NCBI GenBank assembly: GCA_029781855.1
Contig: JAKOVX010000001.1
Coordinates: 1-50,988 of the forward strand
Direction of reading: 5' to 3'
Source of the DNA: Acidobacteriota bacterium
Lineage (GTDB): Bacteria; Acidobacteriota; Blastocatellia; Pyrinomonadales; Pyrinomonadaceae
Length of the DNA stretch: 50,988 bases
Shown: positions 1 to 9,892 of the stretch, piece after piece
How the letters are laid out: each line of letters opens with the position of its first letter
Position numbering within the stretch: the stretch's first letter is position 1
Made by a program: the position numbers and the translations under genes
Notes under the pieces: model-generated
The model's database searches: none
Told to the model about the DNA's origin: nothing
What the model saw: the letters and a program-made list of their open reading frames with translations, nothing else

Positions 1-43
1 TTTCTATTCAGAGCAATCCTAAAGAGAGGAGTTACATAAACAA

Positions 44-2486
<2,443 letters not shown>

Positions 2487-2507
2487 GGAGCGGTCAGCGG
2501 TGGCTGC

Positions 2508-2555
2508 AAGCGATAAGCGATAAGCGATAAGCTATAAGCAGTAAGCAGTAAGCAG
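2508..2555. repeat. Tandem heptad array, left arm
   Basis: About seven copies of a 7-bp unit (AAGCGAT, drifting to AAGCTAT and AAGCAGT) lie between the ahcY stop and its terminator. The unit read as GATAAGC is the reverse complement of the unit in the array at 2621-2697, so the two form an inverted pair around the terminator. This resembles the short tandemly repeated heptanucleotide sequences known in cyanobacteria; any kinship is inference. Confidence 0.85.
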
Positions 2556-2582
2556 GCCCGGTGGAAACGCCGGGCCTTTTTC
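2555..2582 (+). terminator. Intrinsic terminator after ahcY
   Basis: A perfect 7-bp GC stem (GGCCCGG / CCGGGCC) with an 8-base loop is followed directly by five T and a further T-rich stretch. It ends the metK-ahcY transcript. Confidence 0.88.
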
Positions 2583-2620
2583 TTTGGGGTTGCCAGGTAG
2601 CTGATAAATGAACGCTTTTT

Positions 2621-2697
2621 GCTTATTGCTTATTGCTTATTGCTTATTGCTCCCTGCTCACTGCTCACTGCTCATTGCTCACCGCTGACTGCTCGCC
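2621..2697. repeat. Tandem heptad array, right arm (inverted)
   Basis: Eleven 7-bp units run from GCTTATT (four exact copies) through GCTCACT and GCTCATT to GCTCGCC. The unit is the reverse complement of the left array, so a transcript could fold the two arms together over about 65 bases. Short ORFs that read through it encode only low-complexity Leu/Ala/Cys strings and are not genes. Confidence 0.85.
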
Positions 2698-2710
2698 GCC
2701 TGCCCAATTC

Positions 2711-2810
2711 CCAGGCGCACTCGATACCCCTCTCAGGCGCTATGTTTACCCCCTCCAGGCGCACTCGATACCCCCCTCAGGCGCTATGTTTACCCCCTCC
2801 AGGCGCACTC
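2711..2810. repeat. 44-bp tandem repeat, about 2.3 copies
   Basis: The start CCAGGCGCACTCGATACC recurs at 2711 and 2755, and a partial copy begins at 2799 (exact period 44). Each unit holds two related sub-blocks, CAGGCGCACTC and CAGGCGCTATG, separated by C/T runs. No coding, tRNA or CRISPR spacer structure is seen. Together with the arrays on its left and the compound element on its right it fills the gene-free 2487-3176 stretch. Confidence 0.8.
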
Positions 2811-2880
2811 AGTAATTTTGCTATTTTGGCACGTTGTTTCATCTATAATACATAACTCTTATTATCAGACGCCCGGACCG

Positions 2881-3096
2881 GCCGATCCCTGACTTCCCTG
2901 CCGGGTCGAAATGGCTGTTCGTCACCTTCGGCGACGGGTTCGTTGATATTTGGTTTTACGTAGGGTTTCACCCTACGCTATATTACTGGTCTCCTTCGGA
3001 GACGGGAATGTGCTGCCGATCGCGGTTCCGTGGCGTTCGGTGTTGTTCCTTGGATAAGAATTTTCTTACCACGGAAAGCACGGAGCGGCACGGAAA
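2881..3096. repeat. Compound palindromic repeat, left copy
   Basis: Two modules are seen. Module A (2881-3022) includes a perfect 9-base-arm-class hairpin at 2959-2977 (CGTAGGGT TTC ACCCTACG). Module B (about 3026-3096) is a long imperfect palindrome with outer arms TTCCGTGGC / GGCACGGAA-like and inner arms around a T-rich loop. Both modules recur nearly unchanged at 4371-4748, on the far side of two small genes. It looks like a MITE- or REP-like dispersed element; no transposase is nearby. Confidence 0.8.
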
Positions 3097-3176
3097 AGGA
3101 CGCGGGACGGCGGGCGGTAGCCCGCCTCTAAACTGCGGGCTTCGGACACGGGCATGACTAATAGATTCGATAAACA

Positions 3177-3728
3177 ATGACTCTGATCGAACATCTGGAA
3201 TCTCATCTCGGTGAAATGAGCGGTGGTTGGAAGGATCCTAACCGGGAGAACGCGATCATGGTGGCCGGTTTTTTCGGCCAACCGTTCAAGGACATTAATA
3301 CATATTCGACTATCGGTTTGAGTGAACATCGGCTTGTAACCGCGACCGGGATATACATTCATCAGGAACTCGTTTGCACGGCATACCGAAATTTCGCGGG
3401 TGAAAAGATCGCGTCGTTCCTGTCGACATTTGCGGAGAGCGTCGTATCATCGCACAAGGCCCTGTTACGTGGAGACGTGGTCGGCCCAAGTGGACCAGTT
3501 ATTCTCGGGTCTCACCTGAATTCCGTGTATGTCGCAGTGCCAATGATATTTCCCGGGAGCTTCGAAGTTCTTGACGCTGCCGTTCCTGGTATCGCCTTTT
3601 CGTGGGTCATTCCGATCCATGAAAACGAGGCCCGCTTTGTCCGGACGAACGGTTGGGAGAGGTTTGAAGAGATACTAGAAGAAAAGGACCCTGAGCTTTG
3701 GGACCTGCATCGCGAGTCGGTTGTGTGA
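3177..3728 (+). CDS. Suppressor-of-fused-like (SUFU) domain protein, possible immunity protein
   Basis: A 183-residue soluble protein resembling the bacterial SUFU domain family. The C-terminal half carries the family-like run PIHENEARFVRTNGWERFEE followed by LEEKDPELWDLHRESVV. The N-terminal half contains TYSTIGLSEH. In bacteria, SUFU-like proteins are often immunity factors for polymorphic toxins; that role here is inferred from the family only, since no toxin gene is in the window. There is no signal peptide or membrane segment. The ATG at 3177 lacks a clear ribosome site. It is followed 81 bases later by another orphan gene of similar size, and the pair is bracketed by copies of the same repeat. 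Confidence 0.7.
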   Translation: MTLIEHLESHLGEMSGGWKDPNRENAIMVAGFFGQPFKDINTYSTIGLSEHRLVTATGIYIHQELVCTAYRNFAGEKIASFLSTFAESVVSSHKALLRGDVVGPSGPVILGSHLNSVYVAVPMIFPGSFEVLDAAVPGIAFSWVIPIHENEARFVRTNGWERFEEILEEKDPELWDLHRESVV

Positions 3729-3809
3729 GAATAGGCAGCTTCCGTGCATGATTTCTAAGCGATTTCGTGCAGTTTGGTGTTTTTCGGTAGATGACGACCG
3801 TTAAAGTAT

Positions 3810-4340
3810 ATGAATGACATTCGACTTGCCTTGGTTGAGCTAAAGCGGAAGGATTGGACCCGTTTTCGCGACGTCCGAGCTATGGTCGGGCCCGAACACA
3901 TCGTCTCATCCGAATACGTGCCCGATGCGGTTATTGGGCTGCTCGGCTCGCAAAGTGCGGATGAAGCGGAAAAGTTCTATTGGCAGCTGGAGAACCATGT
4001 TGTGGTCCAGGGACAGACGTTTGAGGCTGCCGAGCATCTGGTCCCGGTGCTGGTTGCAGCTTTGAAGGCGGAAATGGAGCAATTCGTTCGGTCTGCGTTG
4101 CTCGAACTCCTGTTCCAGATCGTCGCTTACGGGCCGTCTCAATACGAGATCGAACTTGGAAATGCCGATCTGACTGCTCGATGTCGAAGTTCTGCTCGGG
4201 AAGGCGTTTGGACCTTTTATCAGCTCTATTTAAATGGTTCCGCGGGAGATAGTGAGGCCGCTTTCGAGATCCTCAAAATAATTGAGACTGATACCGAGAG
4301 ATTGGAAGCATTTCGTCTTGCGAAGACGGAACAGAATTGA
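3810..4340 (+). CDS. Small helical protein of unknown function, possible immunity protein
   Basis: A 176-residue protein I do not recognise with certainty. It is almost all helical, and the middle (about residues 65-110, AAEHLVPVLVAALKAE and ALLELLFQIV) reads like two HEAT-type helical repeats. Small HEAT-like proteins of this kind commonly occur as toxin immunity genes, and the SUFU-like neighbour upstream supports that, but no direct evidence exists. There is no signal peptide. The start at 3810 is the first ATG and has no strong ribosome site. Confidence 0.55.
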   Translation: MNDIRLALVELKRKDWTRFRDVRAMVGPEHIVSSEYVPDAVIGLLGSQSADEAEKFYWQLENHVVVQGQTFEAAEHLVPVLVAALKAEMEQFVRSALLELLFQIVAYGPSQYEIELGNADLTARCRSSAREGVWTFYQLYLNGSAGDSEAAFEILKIIETDTERLEAFRLAKTEQN

Positions 4341-4370
4341 CTAAGGAAAGTACGTTAAAGTTTTTGCCGG

Positions 4371-4748
4371 GAGTTCCGTGCCGTTCGGTGTTGTTCCGTG
4401 GATAAGAGGTTTTTTACCACGGAAAGCACGGAAGGGCACGGAAATTTGGGAGGCACGCTCGTTCACACTCGCGTTTCTGCTCCTCGTAGATCGACCGATC
4501 GCCGACTTCCCTGCCGGGTCGAAATGGTTGTTCGTCACCTTCGGCGACGGGTTCGTTGATATTTGGTTTTACGTAGGGTTTCACCCTACGCTATATTATT
4601 GGTCACCTTCGGAGACGGGAACGTGCTGCCGATCGCGGTTCCGTGCCGTTCGGTGTTGTTCCGTGGATAAGAGTTTTTTTACCACGGAAAGCACGGAAGG
4701 GCACGGAAAATTAGGAGGCACGCTCGTTCACACTCGCGTTTCTGCTCT
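4371..4748. repeat. Compound palindromic repeat, right copy (B-C-A-B-C)
   Basis: Module B (4373-4442, palindromic, inner arms TTCCGTGG / CCACGGAA) and a following module C (GGCACGCTCGTTCACACTCG) recur 265 bases downstream at 4638-4708 and about 4717-4748. Module A (4493-4637), with its CGTAGGGT/ACCCTACG hairpin, sits between them. Modules A and B match the left copy at 2881-3096. The block fills the whole 4341-4755 gap and ends against the terminase stop codon. ORFs inside it are repeat-derived. Confidence 0.82.
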
Positions 4749-4755
4749 CATTGAG

Positions 4756-6438
4756 CTAGAAGATGTGGAGGCGGCGGTCGGCGGCGGTGAGCATTTGGAC
4801 GGCGACGGAGACGGCGTCGATCTGGTCGTCGTGGCGGCCGCGGGGAAAGCGGGCTATCTCGTCGACGAACTCATCGATCCACGGGCCGCGGACGAGGAAG
4901 AGCTTGCCTTCTTCAGCCAAATTCAGCCATGAAAGCGCACGTGTGAGCTTGTCGGCGTTGACCGGAACGAGCCGCATCGGGTAGCGGCGGAGCGTGAGAT
5001 CGCGGCGGAGGTCCTGGACACACGCCTGGGCGTGGGCGGCACGTTCGATGCCGTGCTCGGTCATCTTTTCGCTTTTCATAAATTCACCGATCATTCGCCG
5101 CTGCTCGGGGTATTCGATGCGGCCGCGAAAACCGTCGGCGATGTACAGATTTCCCTGTTTATCGAACGCACAGCGAAAGCTCGCGGTAAAATCCGCCGTA
5201 GTTTTGGTCGAAACGGCCAGGTCGTAGCCGCGTTTCCAACGGAGGTTCGGCGGGGCTTCGTCAATGATCTTCTCGAACCACGCACGCTTGAAAGTACCGC
5301 CCTCCGCCGGCGAAGGCGATTGCTGATAAAGTGCTGAAAACGAGTACGAACCGAGCTTTCGCTTATACCGGAGCAGAGCCTTGACCGGATAACGCTTGGG
5401 CCAGAGAGCGGCACCGGGACGGCGGCCGATCGGGTCCCTAGTAGAGGATAAAGGATGAGGGGTAAGGGATAAAGATCCGAGCGAAGAATCGAGATTCGCG
5501 GCTCCCCGCTCTTCACTTTCTCCTTTATCCTTTATACTTTCTCCTTCACAAAGCGCCGGTAGGCAGACGACGTCCCATTTGTCTCCGCCCTCGTCCATTT
5601 CGCGTAGCAGGCGTCCGGCGAGGTCGTCCTGGTGCCAACGGGTCTGGACGAGGATGACCGCAGCATCGGGATCCATCCGGGTGTAAATGTCGTCGTTGAA
5701 CCATTCCCACACGCGGCGGCGATAGACCTCGCTCTCAGCGTCCGAACGGTTGCGGACCGGATCGTCGATAACGATCAAACCGGCGCCAAAACCCGCAATC
5801 CCCGCTCCGACACCCACCGAACGGACGACGCCGCCCGCTGGAGTCTCCCATTCGCTCGCGGTACGTATTCGGTCCTTCGAGAATGCTCCGTCCTTTGGCG
5901 CCGGGCTGAGCTCACAGAAGATCCGGCGGACCTTTCGCGAAAAGCTGTCGGCGAGCCGCTGATTGTAGCTGCCGATGATGACGTTGAGCGACGGATCGCA
6001 AAGCAGCCGCCACGCCGTATAACGGACGGTGACCGTCTCGCTCTTGCCGTGCCGCGGCGGCATAAAGATCATCAGCCGCTCCGACCTCCCTTCCGTAATG
6101 TCGGCGAGATGGTTGTAAATGTAACGTTTGTAGCGTTCGGACCATGTCCACTTCGGAAAATTTGTCCGCAGCCAATGTTCGAAATTATGACGGCGGCGGC
6201 CCTTTTGCCCGAGCTTTGCCCGTTCGCTCGCCGTCAGCATCGATCTCCAGCCGAACTTTTCCGGCCAGCCGATCTGGACGCCGCCGCCGCGTCGAAGCGT
6301 GTATAACCTTGACCGATCGAAGCGGACACCGCGTGCCCTGATCTCGGACGCGATCTTTTCGTGGTTGACCCCGCCATGTTTCAAATAGATGTCTCGTGCT
6401 ATATTCATGTCTTTTTGTGTGTAGATGATCTTTTTCAT
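4756..6438 (-). CDS. Phage terminase large subunit (orphan)
   Basis: The DNA-packaging motor of tailed phages: an ATPase plus a nuclease. The Walker A is PPRHGKS (residues 127-133) and Walker B LIVIDDP (221-227). The RNase H-like nuclease domain begins near residue 404 (GYDLAVS, Asp406), and RHDDQIDA follows near the C-terminus. The first 65 residues look like a small helix-turn-helix region. Residues about 299-334 are a low-complexity insert, encoded by inverted heptad arrays, between LPALCEGE and DPIGRRPG, which are usually close together. The reading frame is otherwise intact at 560 residues. No portal, capsid, small terminase or integrase gene is near, so this is a prophage remnant or a domesticated gene. 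Confidence 0.88.
   Translation of the reverse strand: MKKIIYTQKDMNIARDIYLKHGGVNHEKIASEIRARGVRFDRSRLYTLRRGGGVQIGWPEKFGWRSMLTASERAKLGQKGRRRHNFEHWLRTNFPKWTWSERYKRYIYNHLADITEGRSERLMIFMPPRHGKSETVTVRYTAWRLLCDPSLNVIIGSYNQRLADSFSRKVRRIFCELSPAPKDGAFSKDRIRTASEWETPAGGVVRSVGVGAGIAGFGAGLIVIDDPVRNRSDAESEVYRRRVWEWFNDDIYTRMDPDAAVILVQTRWHQDDLAGRLLREMDEGGDKWDVVCLPALCEGESIKDKGESEERGAANLDSSLGSLSLTPHPLSSTRDPIGRRPGAALWPKRYPVKALLRYKRKLGSYSFSALYQQSPSPAEGGTFKRAWFEKIIDEAPPNLRWKRGYDLAVSTKTTADFTASFRCAFDKQGNLYIADGFRGRIEYPEQRRMIGEFMKSEKMTEHGIERAAHAQACVQDLRRDLTLRRYPMRLVPVNADKLTRALSWLNLAEEGKLFLVRGPWIDEFVDEIARFPRGRHDDQIDAVSVAVQMLTAADRRLHIF
5445..5544. repeat. Inverted heptad arrays inside the terminase gene
   Basis: Four 7-bp units (AGGATAA, AGGATGA, GGGGTAA, GGGATAA) at 5445-5472 face four units (TTTCTCC, TTTATCC, TTTATAC, TTTCTCC) at 5517-5544, the two sets being reverse complements across a 44-base loop. 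The design is that of the 2508-2697 element with a different unit. The terminase frame stays open across the whole element. Confidence 0.75.
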
Positions 6439-6446
6439 AGGGTTTA

Positions 6447-6486
6447 ATGTGCCGTACTTGAACGTTTTGTTTCATTTGCGGCACAT
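6447..6486. promoter_or_regulatory. Inverted repeat upstream of the terminase start
   Basis: A perfect 8-base inverted repeat, ATGTGCCG (6447-6454) and CGGCACAT (6479-6486), lies 9-48 bases before the leftward terminase ATG. A TATTAT hexamer on the minus strand (6492-6487) could be a -10 element, but the matching -35 is poor. An operator role is a guess. Confidence 0.3.
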
Positions 6487-6577
6487 ATAATAAGCGTAGC
6501 ATCTATTCTTATGCACGTAAATACCCTTTTTGATCAAAAGGACGAACTTTTGTGATATTTTTGGAGGCTCTGGCGGG

Positions 6578-8917
6578 TCAGGTTCGGACCCTGGACAGGA
6601 GATACACGCCGACCATTGAGAAGATCGCGATGGGAGCGTAAACCGCGAGCCTCGGCGAAAGCATGCCGTTAAGGCCGAATTCTTCAAAGAGATAGGTCAC
6701 GCCCGTGAAGACCAGCCATAGGCCGATCGCATAGCCAACGGTCACGACCCGGCTCGAACGGTGAAGCGAGAGGGCGAACGGGGCCGTGAATAACGCGATC
6801 ACTAATGGCAGAAAGATCGCCGTATATCGTTTCTCGAGCGCGACCGTAAAGTTGCGCCGCTCGAGATCAGAATCGCTCGATGCGATCTCGGTCTTCAGTT
6901 CCGAAATGCTCATGTGGCTCGGCTTCCCGCTCATCGCGACGAATGGGTCCTCGGATTCCGCCAGGTCGACGCCCGGCAGCGTTTCGGTCTCGATCTTGCC
7001 GTTGACGATGGAGTTTTTCTCGACCTTCCCTTCCAAACGGATGCGGCCGTCGCCCCAAATGCCGGAATCCGCACGGTACACGGATTGCAGTTTGGCATCT
7101 CTATTGCCGAATTCGTAAACGGTGACGTCGGAGATGCGTCCTCTTGTGGTAGCAACTCGCTTCTCGTTATCAGACGCAGAGGTGGTTGACGATGCGGATC
7201 CGTCCGCGGGTGACGGTTTCATCTTGAACGAATATATCCGTTGGTCGTTCGCGATCCACATCCTCGCATCCGGGTTTGGCTGAACGCCGCCCGAACGTAT
7301 CTGATTTCGGACCGTGTCCTGCACCCTGTTTGCCGCCGGGGCGACCCATTCCTGGATCCCCGAATCGACCGCTCCCAGCAGCAGCATCAGCAAGAAACAA
7401 GGCACCATCAGCCTGTAAACGCTCTGCCCGGCGGCGGTCCATGTGACGATCTCATTCTGCCTGGATTTGACCACGTAGGTCGCAATTGTCGCGATCATCG
7501 CCGCCGACGGTGCGATCTGCAGATAGACGAAAGGCACTAGGAACAATAGGTATTTTCCGAGCAGCAACGCCCCGCCGTCGATAACGCCGGCGTAACGCCA
7601 CATCTCGAACGCCGTGAAGATCATGAACACGGCCGTCAGAAAGCCAAGCGCGAGCAGGAAATAGCGGATGAGATTCAAGACGAGGTCAAAGTCGCGCAAA
7701 CCGGTCGTGACATCGACGAACATCGTACTGACCGGGCTCTTTTTGTCGGTGTCGGGATCGTCCTTTTTGAGGTCCGAGAGCCATCTCGAGAGACGGTCGG
7801 GCAGGTGAACGGAGCTTGAATAATTGAACCATGCGATAACGGCCGCGCTGACCACGATCGGGATAGCGCCGCCGACAAAGACGCTGATCTTCCCTGTCCG
7901 TGCTAGCTGCTCGCCCAGAAACGTCAACAGGTAGTATGCGATCAGGCCGAATAGCGCCAGAAACATCGCAAAACCGCGGCCGCCGCGGTTGAACCGGAGT
8001 ATCATCGCGGCTCCGAGCAGACAGAAGATCAACGGCGAAACCGAGAGTATGATCCGGCGTTGGAGCAGGATCTGGGCCTCGATCCGGTCGGGCCCGTCAC
8101 TGCTGTTGGCAAAGGACGAGAGGTCGCTGAGGCCCAATTCCTCGGGCGTCGCCTGCTGAGAAGTGAATCGCTCGATGAGCTCGGCCCGGCGAGTCTTGAT
8201 CGCGATGCGTGTGTCGCCGATATTCTCGCTGACGTATTTGGCGGTACCTACCTTGGCGGGAATAGTGGTAACGGTGGCGTCCTCGAGCACCATTTCCGAG
8301 AACTGCCCTGTTGTGTCGATGCGACCACGCTTTGACGTTATCAGACGCACAGTTCCATTGGAGGCGTCTTCGTTATAGATGAAAATGTTGGTCCAACGGC
8401 CCGAAGCGATGTCGCCGCCTTTCACGTAGATCGTGTAGCCGGCGATCTCGGTGTTGAAAACGCCGGGCTCGATCGGTGATTCGAGCTTTTTGATCGCGGT
8501 CTGCAGGGCAACGTTCCGGACAAGCCTGGCCGCCAGCGGCACGCCCTTGAGATTGACCACGAATGCAAAAACACAGAGCAAAAGGCCGAGGAGGATTATC
8601 GGGATCGTGATCTGATAATTGGCGACGCCCGCCGCACGGATCGCGACGATCTCGCTGTCCTCCTGCATTTTCGACAGGCCTATGATGGTACCGACCAGCA
8701 TTGCCATCGGGCAGGTAAAGGCGATGACGTTCGGTATCAGGGCGAGCGAGAGCTGCCAAATGAGGTTGGACGGTATGTTAACGCTGAAAAATATGTCCGA
8801 GAACCGGCTAGCCTGTTGTACGAAAAGAATCACGCTGAGCAGCAGCCACGAAAATACGAAGTACGGGACGATCGCCCAAACCAGGTATTTTGAGATCAGC
8901 CAGCCAACTTTCTTCAT
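6578..8917 (-). CDS. Fused LptF-LptG lipopolysaccharide export permease
   Basis: Inner-membrane permease of the Lpt machine that extracts LPS and feeds it to the periplasmic bridge, powered by the LptB ATPase (not in this window). At 779 residues it is about twice a normal LptF or LptG. Two complete YjgP/YjgQ units are visible. Residues 1-370 hold TM helices near 10-35, 60-85 and 100-125, a periplasmic beta domain and three C-terminal TM helices. Residues about 405-779 repeat this plan, starting with NLIRYFLLALGFLTAVFMIF. A charged cytoplasmic linker (KKDDPDTDKK) joins them. The ATG directly abuts the recO stop, so translation is probably coupled. Confidence 0.88.
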   Translation of the reverse strand: MKKVGWLISKYLVWAIVPYFVFSWLLLSVILFVQQASRFSDIFFSVNIPSNLIWQLSLALIPNVIAFTCPMAMLVGTIIGLSKMQEDSEIVAIRAAGVANYQITIPIILLGLLLCVFAFVVNLKGVPLAARLVRNVALQTAIKKLESPIEPGVFNTEIAGYTIYVKGGDIASGRWTNIFIYNEDASNGTVRLITSKRGRIDTTGQFSEMVLEDATVTTIPAKVGTAKYVSENIGDTRIAIKTRRAELIERFTSQQATPEELGLSDLSSFANSSDGPDRIEAQILLQRRIILSVSPLIFCLLGAAMILRFNRGGRGFAMFLALFGLIAYYLLTFLGEQLARTGKISVFVGGAIPIVVSAAVIAWFNYSSSVHLPDRLSRWLSDLKKDDPDTDKKSPVSTMFVDVTTGLRDFDLVLNLIRYFLLALGFLTAVFMIFTAFEMWRYAGVIDGGALLLGKYLLFLVPFVYLQIAPSAAMIATIATYVVKSRQNEIVTWTAAGQSVYRLMVPCFLLMLLLGAVDSGIQEWVAPAANRVQDTVRNQIRSGGVQPNPDARMWIANDQRIYSFKMKPSPADGSASSTTSASDNEKRVATTRGRISDVTVYEFGNRDAKLQSVYRADSGIWGDGRIRLEGKVEKNSIVNGKIETETLPGVDLAESEDPFVAMSGKPSHMSISELKTEIASSDSDLERRNFTVALEKRYTAIFLPLVIALFTAPFALSLHRSSRVVTVGYAIGLWLVFTGVTYLFEEFGLNGMLSPRLAVYAPIAIFSMVGVYLLSRVRT

Positions 8918-9676
8918 TTAGATCGTATTTGGGATGCCTGCGGCCCGCTCATCAACCACATTCCGGCCGATCGCCTGTGAGATCATACGCTTTAACAGCA
9001 ATGAAAGCTCGCGCAATTCGGCGTCCGAGCCGGCGAAATCAGAAGCGAATTCGGCAGGCTTCAGATTACGGGCACGTGCGAACATGCGTCGCTGGAGCGG
9101 CGTGACGCTTCGGCCGCCGGCGGAACGCGAACATTTCGAGCATAAAAGGTGAAAGTTCGCGTTCAACTGTGCCGTTTCCTCATCCTCAAGCGTGCGGCCA
9201 CATGCGTCACAAACCGCCCAGTTAGGCATGTAACCCGCGAGCTTCAGCAGCCACAGTTCAAAATAGACGCCGATCACCGTAAGACTGCCGGGATCTTCGT
9301 CGGCGGTCTCGAGACACGCTTTTACCATTCTAAAGAGCAATTCGTTAGGGTCGTGCGGAGGCGAGAATGCGATGATCATCTCGGCAAGGTAGGAGAATTT
9401 ACTCAAGAAATCCGGTTCACTGGCAGCACGAAAATACGACCGTTTCAACTCGACGCGATCAAGCGAGACAAGCTCACGGGACTCTTTCTGAAAATACGAG
9501 GCCTTGACGATCGAAAACGGTTCGAGCCCGCTGCCGAATTTGCTCTTGAGGCGTTTTGCACCTTTTGCAACACCTCGCACGACCCCGTGGTCCCGGGTCA
9601 GAAGCACGACGATCCGGTCGGCCTCCGAGAGATTGTAGCTTTTCAATACGAGACTCTCGCTTTCAATTATCGACAT
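8918..9676 (-). CDS. recO: DNA repair protein RecO
   Basis: Mediator of the RecFOR pathway that helps load RecA onto SSB-coated gaps. The N-terminal OB-fold (residues 1-80) starts ESESLVLKSYNLSEADRIVVLL as in other RecO proteins; the rest is helical. A CDAC (about 170-173) and a CSKC (about 192-195) form the zinc site kept in many RecO homologs. The length, 252, is normal. It lies between a small membrane ORF and lptFG in a leftward operon; its stop directly precedes the lptFG start. Confidence 0.92.
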   Translation of the reverse strand: MSIIESESLVLKSYNLSEADRIVVLLTRDHGVVRGVAKGAKRLKSKFGSGLEPFSIVKASYFQKESRELVSLDRVELKRSYFRAASEPDFLSKFSYLAEMIIAFSPPHDPNELLFRMVKACLETADEDPGSLTVIGVYFELWLLKLAGYMPNWAVCDACGRTLEDEETAQLNANFHLLCSKCSRSAGGRSVTPLQRRMFARARNLKPAEFASDFAGSDAELRELSLLLKRMISQAIGRNVVDERAAGIPNTI

Positions 9677-9721
9677 TTCTGGCTGTAGAGCTGAGTCGCG
9701 GAAACCGCATCAGGACCGGTA

Positions 9722-9892
9722 CTAGAACGGGATGAAATACAAGAGCCAGGCCAAAACCATACTTACAAGTATGAACTGAAGGAACGTCTTGGCTGCATAC
9801 CAGATCCGATCACGGTTCGAGCCTTCGGCAATTATGCCGAAAACGACTGAAACAAAGAAGGCAAAGGCCACCAAATAGAAGAAATGGATCAT
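9722..9892 (-). CDS. 56-residue membrane protein, coupled to upstream gene
   Basis: A short leftward ORF starts MIHFFYLVAFAFFVSVVFGI and ends LLYFIPF. It has two hydrophobic segments (about residues 3-20 and 36-54) separated by a polar EGSNRDRIWYAAK loop, so an inner-membrane hairpin is likely. Its ATG overlaps the stop of the upstream membrane-protein gene as ATGA, a classic coupling arrangement, which is the main support for it being real. I know no named family for it. It lies 45 bases before recO in the same direction. Confidence 0.68.
   Translation of the reverse strand: MIHFFYLVAFAFFVSVVFGIIAEGSNRDRIWYAAKTFLQFILVSMVLAWLLYFIPF

Noticed and set aside
1..43. SAM or SAH riboswitch before metK
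   Set aside because: Only 43 bases are visible and they hold no aptamer-like stems; the region upstream is outside the window.
2508..2810. CRISPR-like arrays
   Set aside because: Repeats are contiguous 7-bp or 44-bp tandems without unique spacers, and no cas gene is present.
2619..2855. Leu/Ala/Cys-rich ORFs over the heptads
   Set aside because: A translation of 7-bp repeats in several frames, not a gene.
4378..4932. 184-codon rightward ORF
   Set aside because: It is made of the compound repeat and the antisense end of the terminase gene; parts recur in the other repeat copy.
4756..6438. Complete prophage around the terminase
   Set aside because: Flanking genes are host genes and repeats; no other phage gene is recognisable on either side.
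6525..6541. Palindrome CCTTTTTGATCAAAAGG as the lptFG terminator
   Set aside because: The stem is almost all A-T and no T-run follows it on the minus strand.
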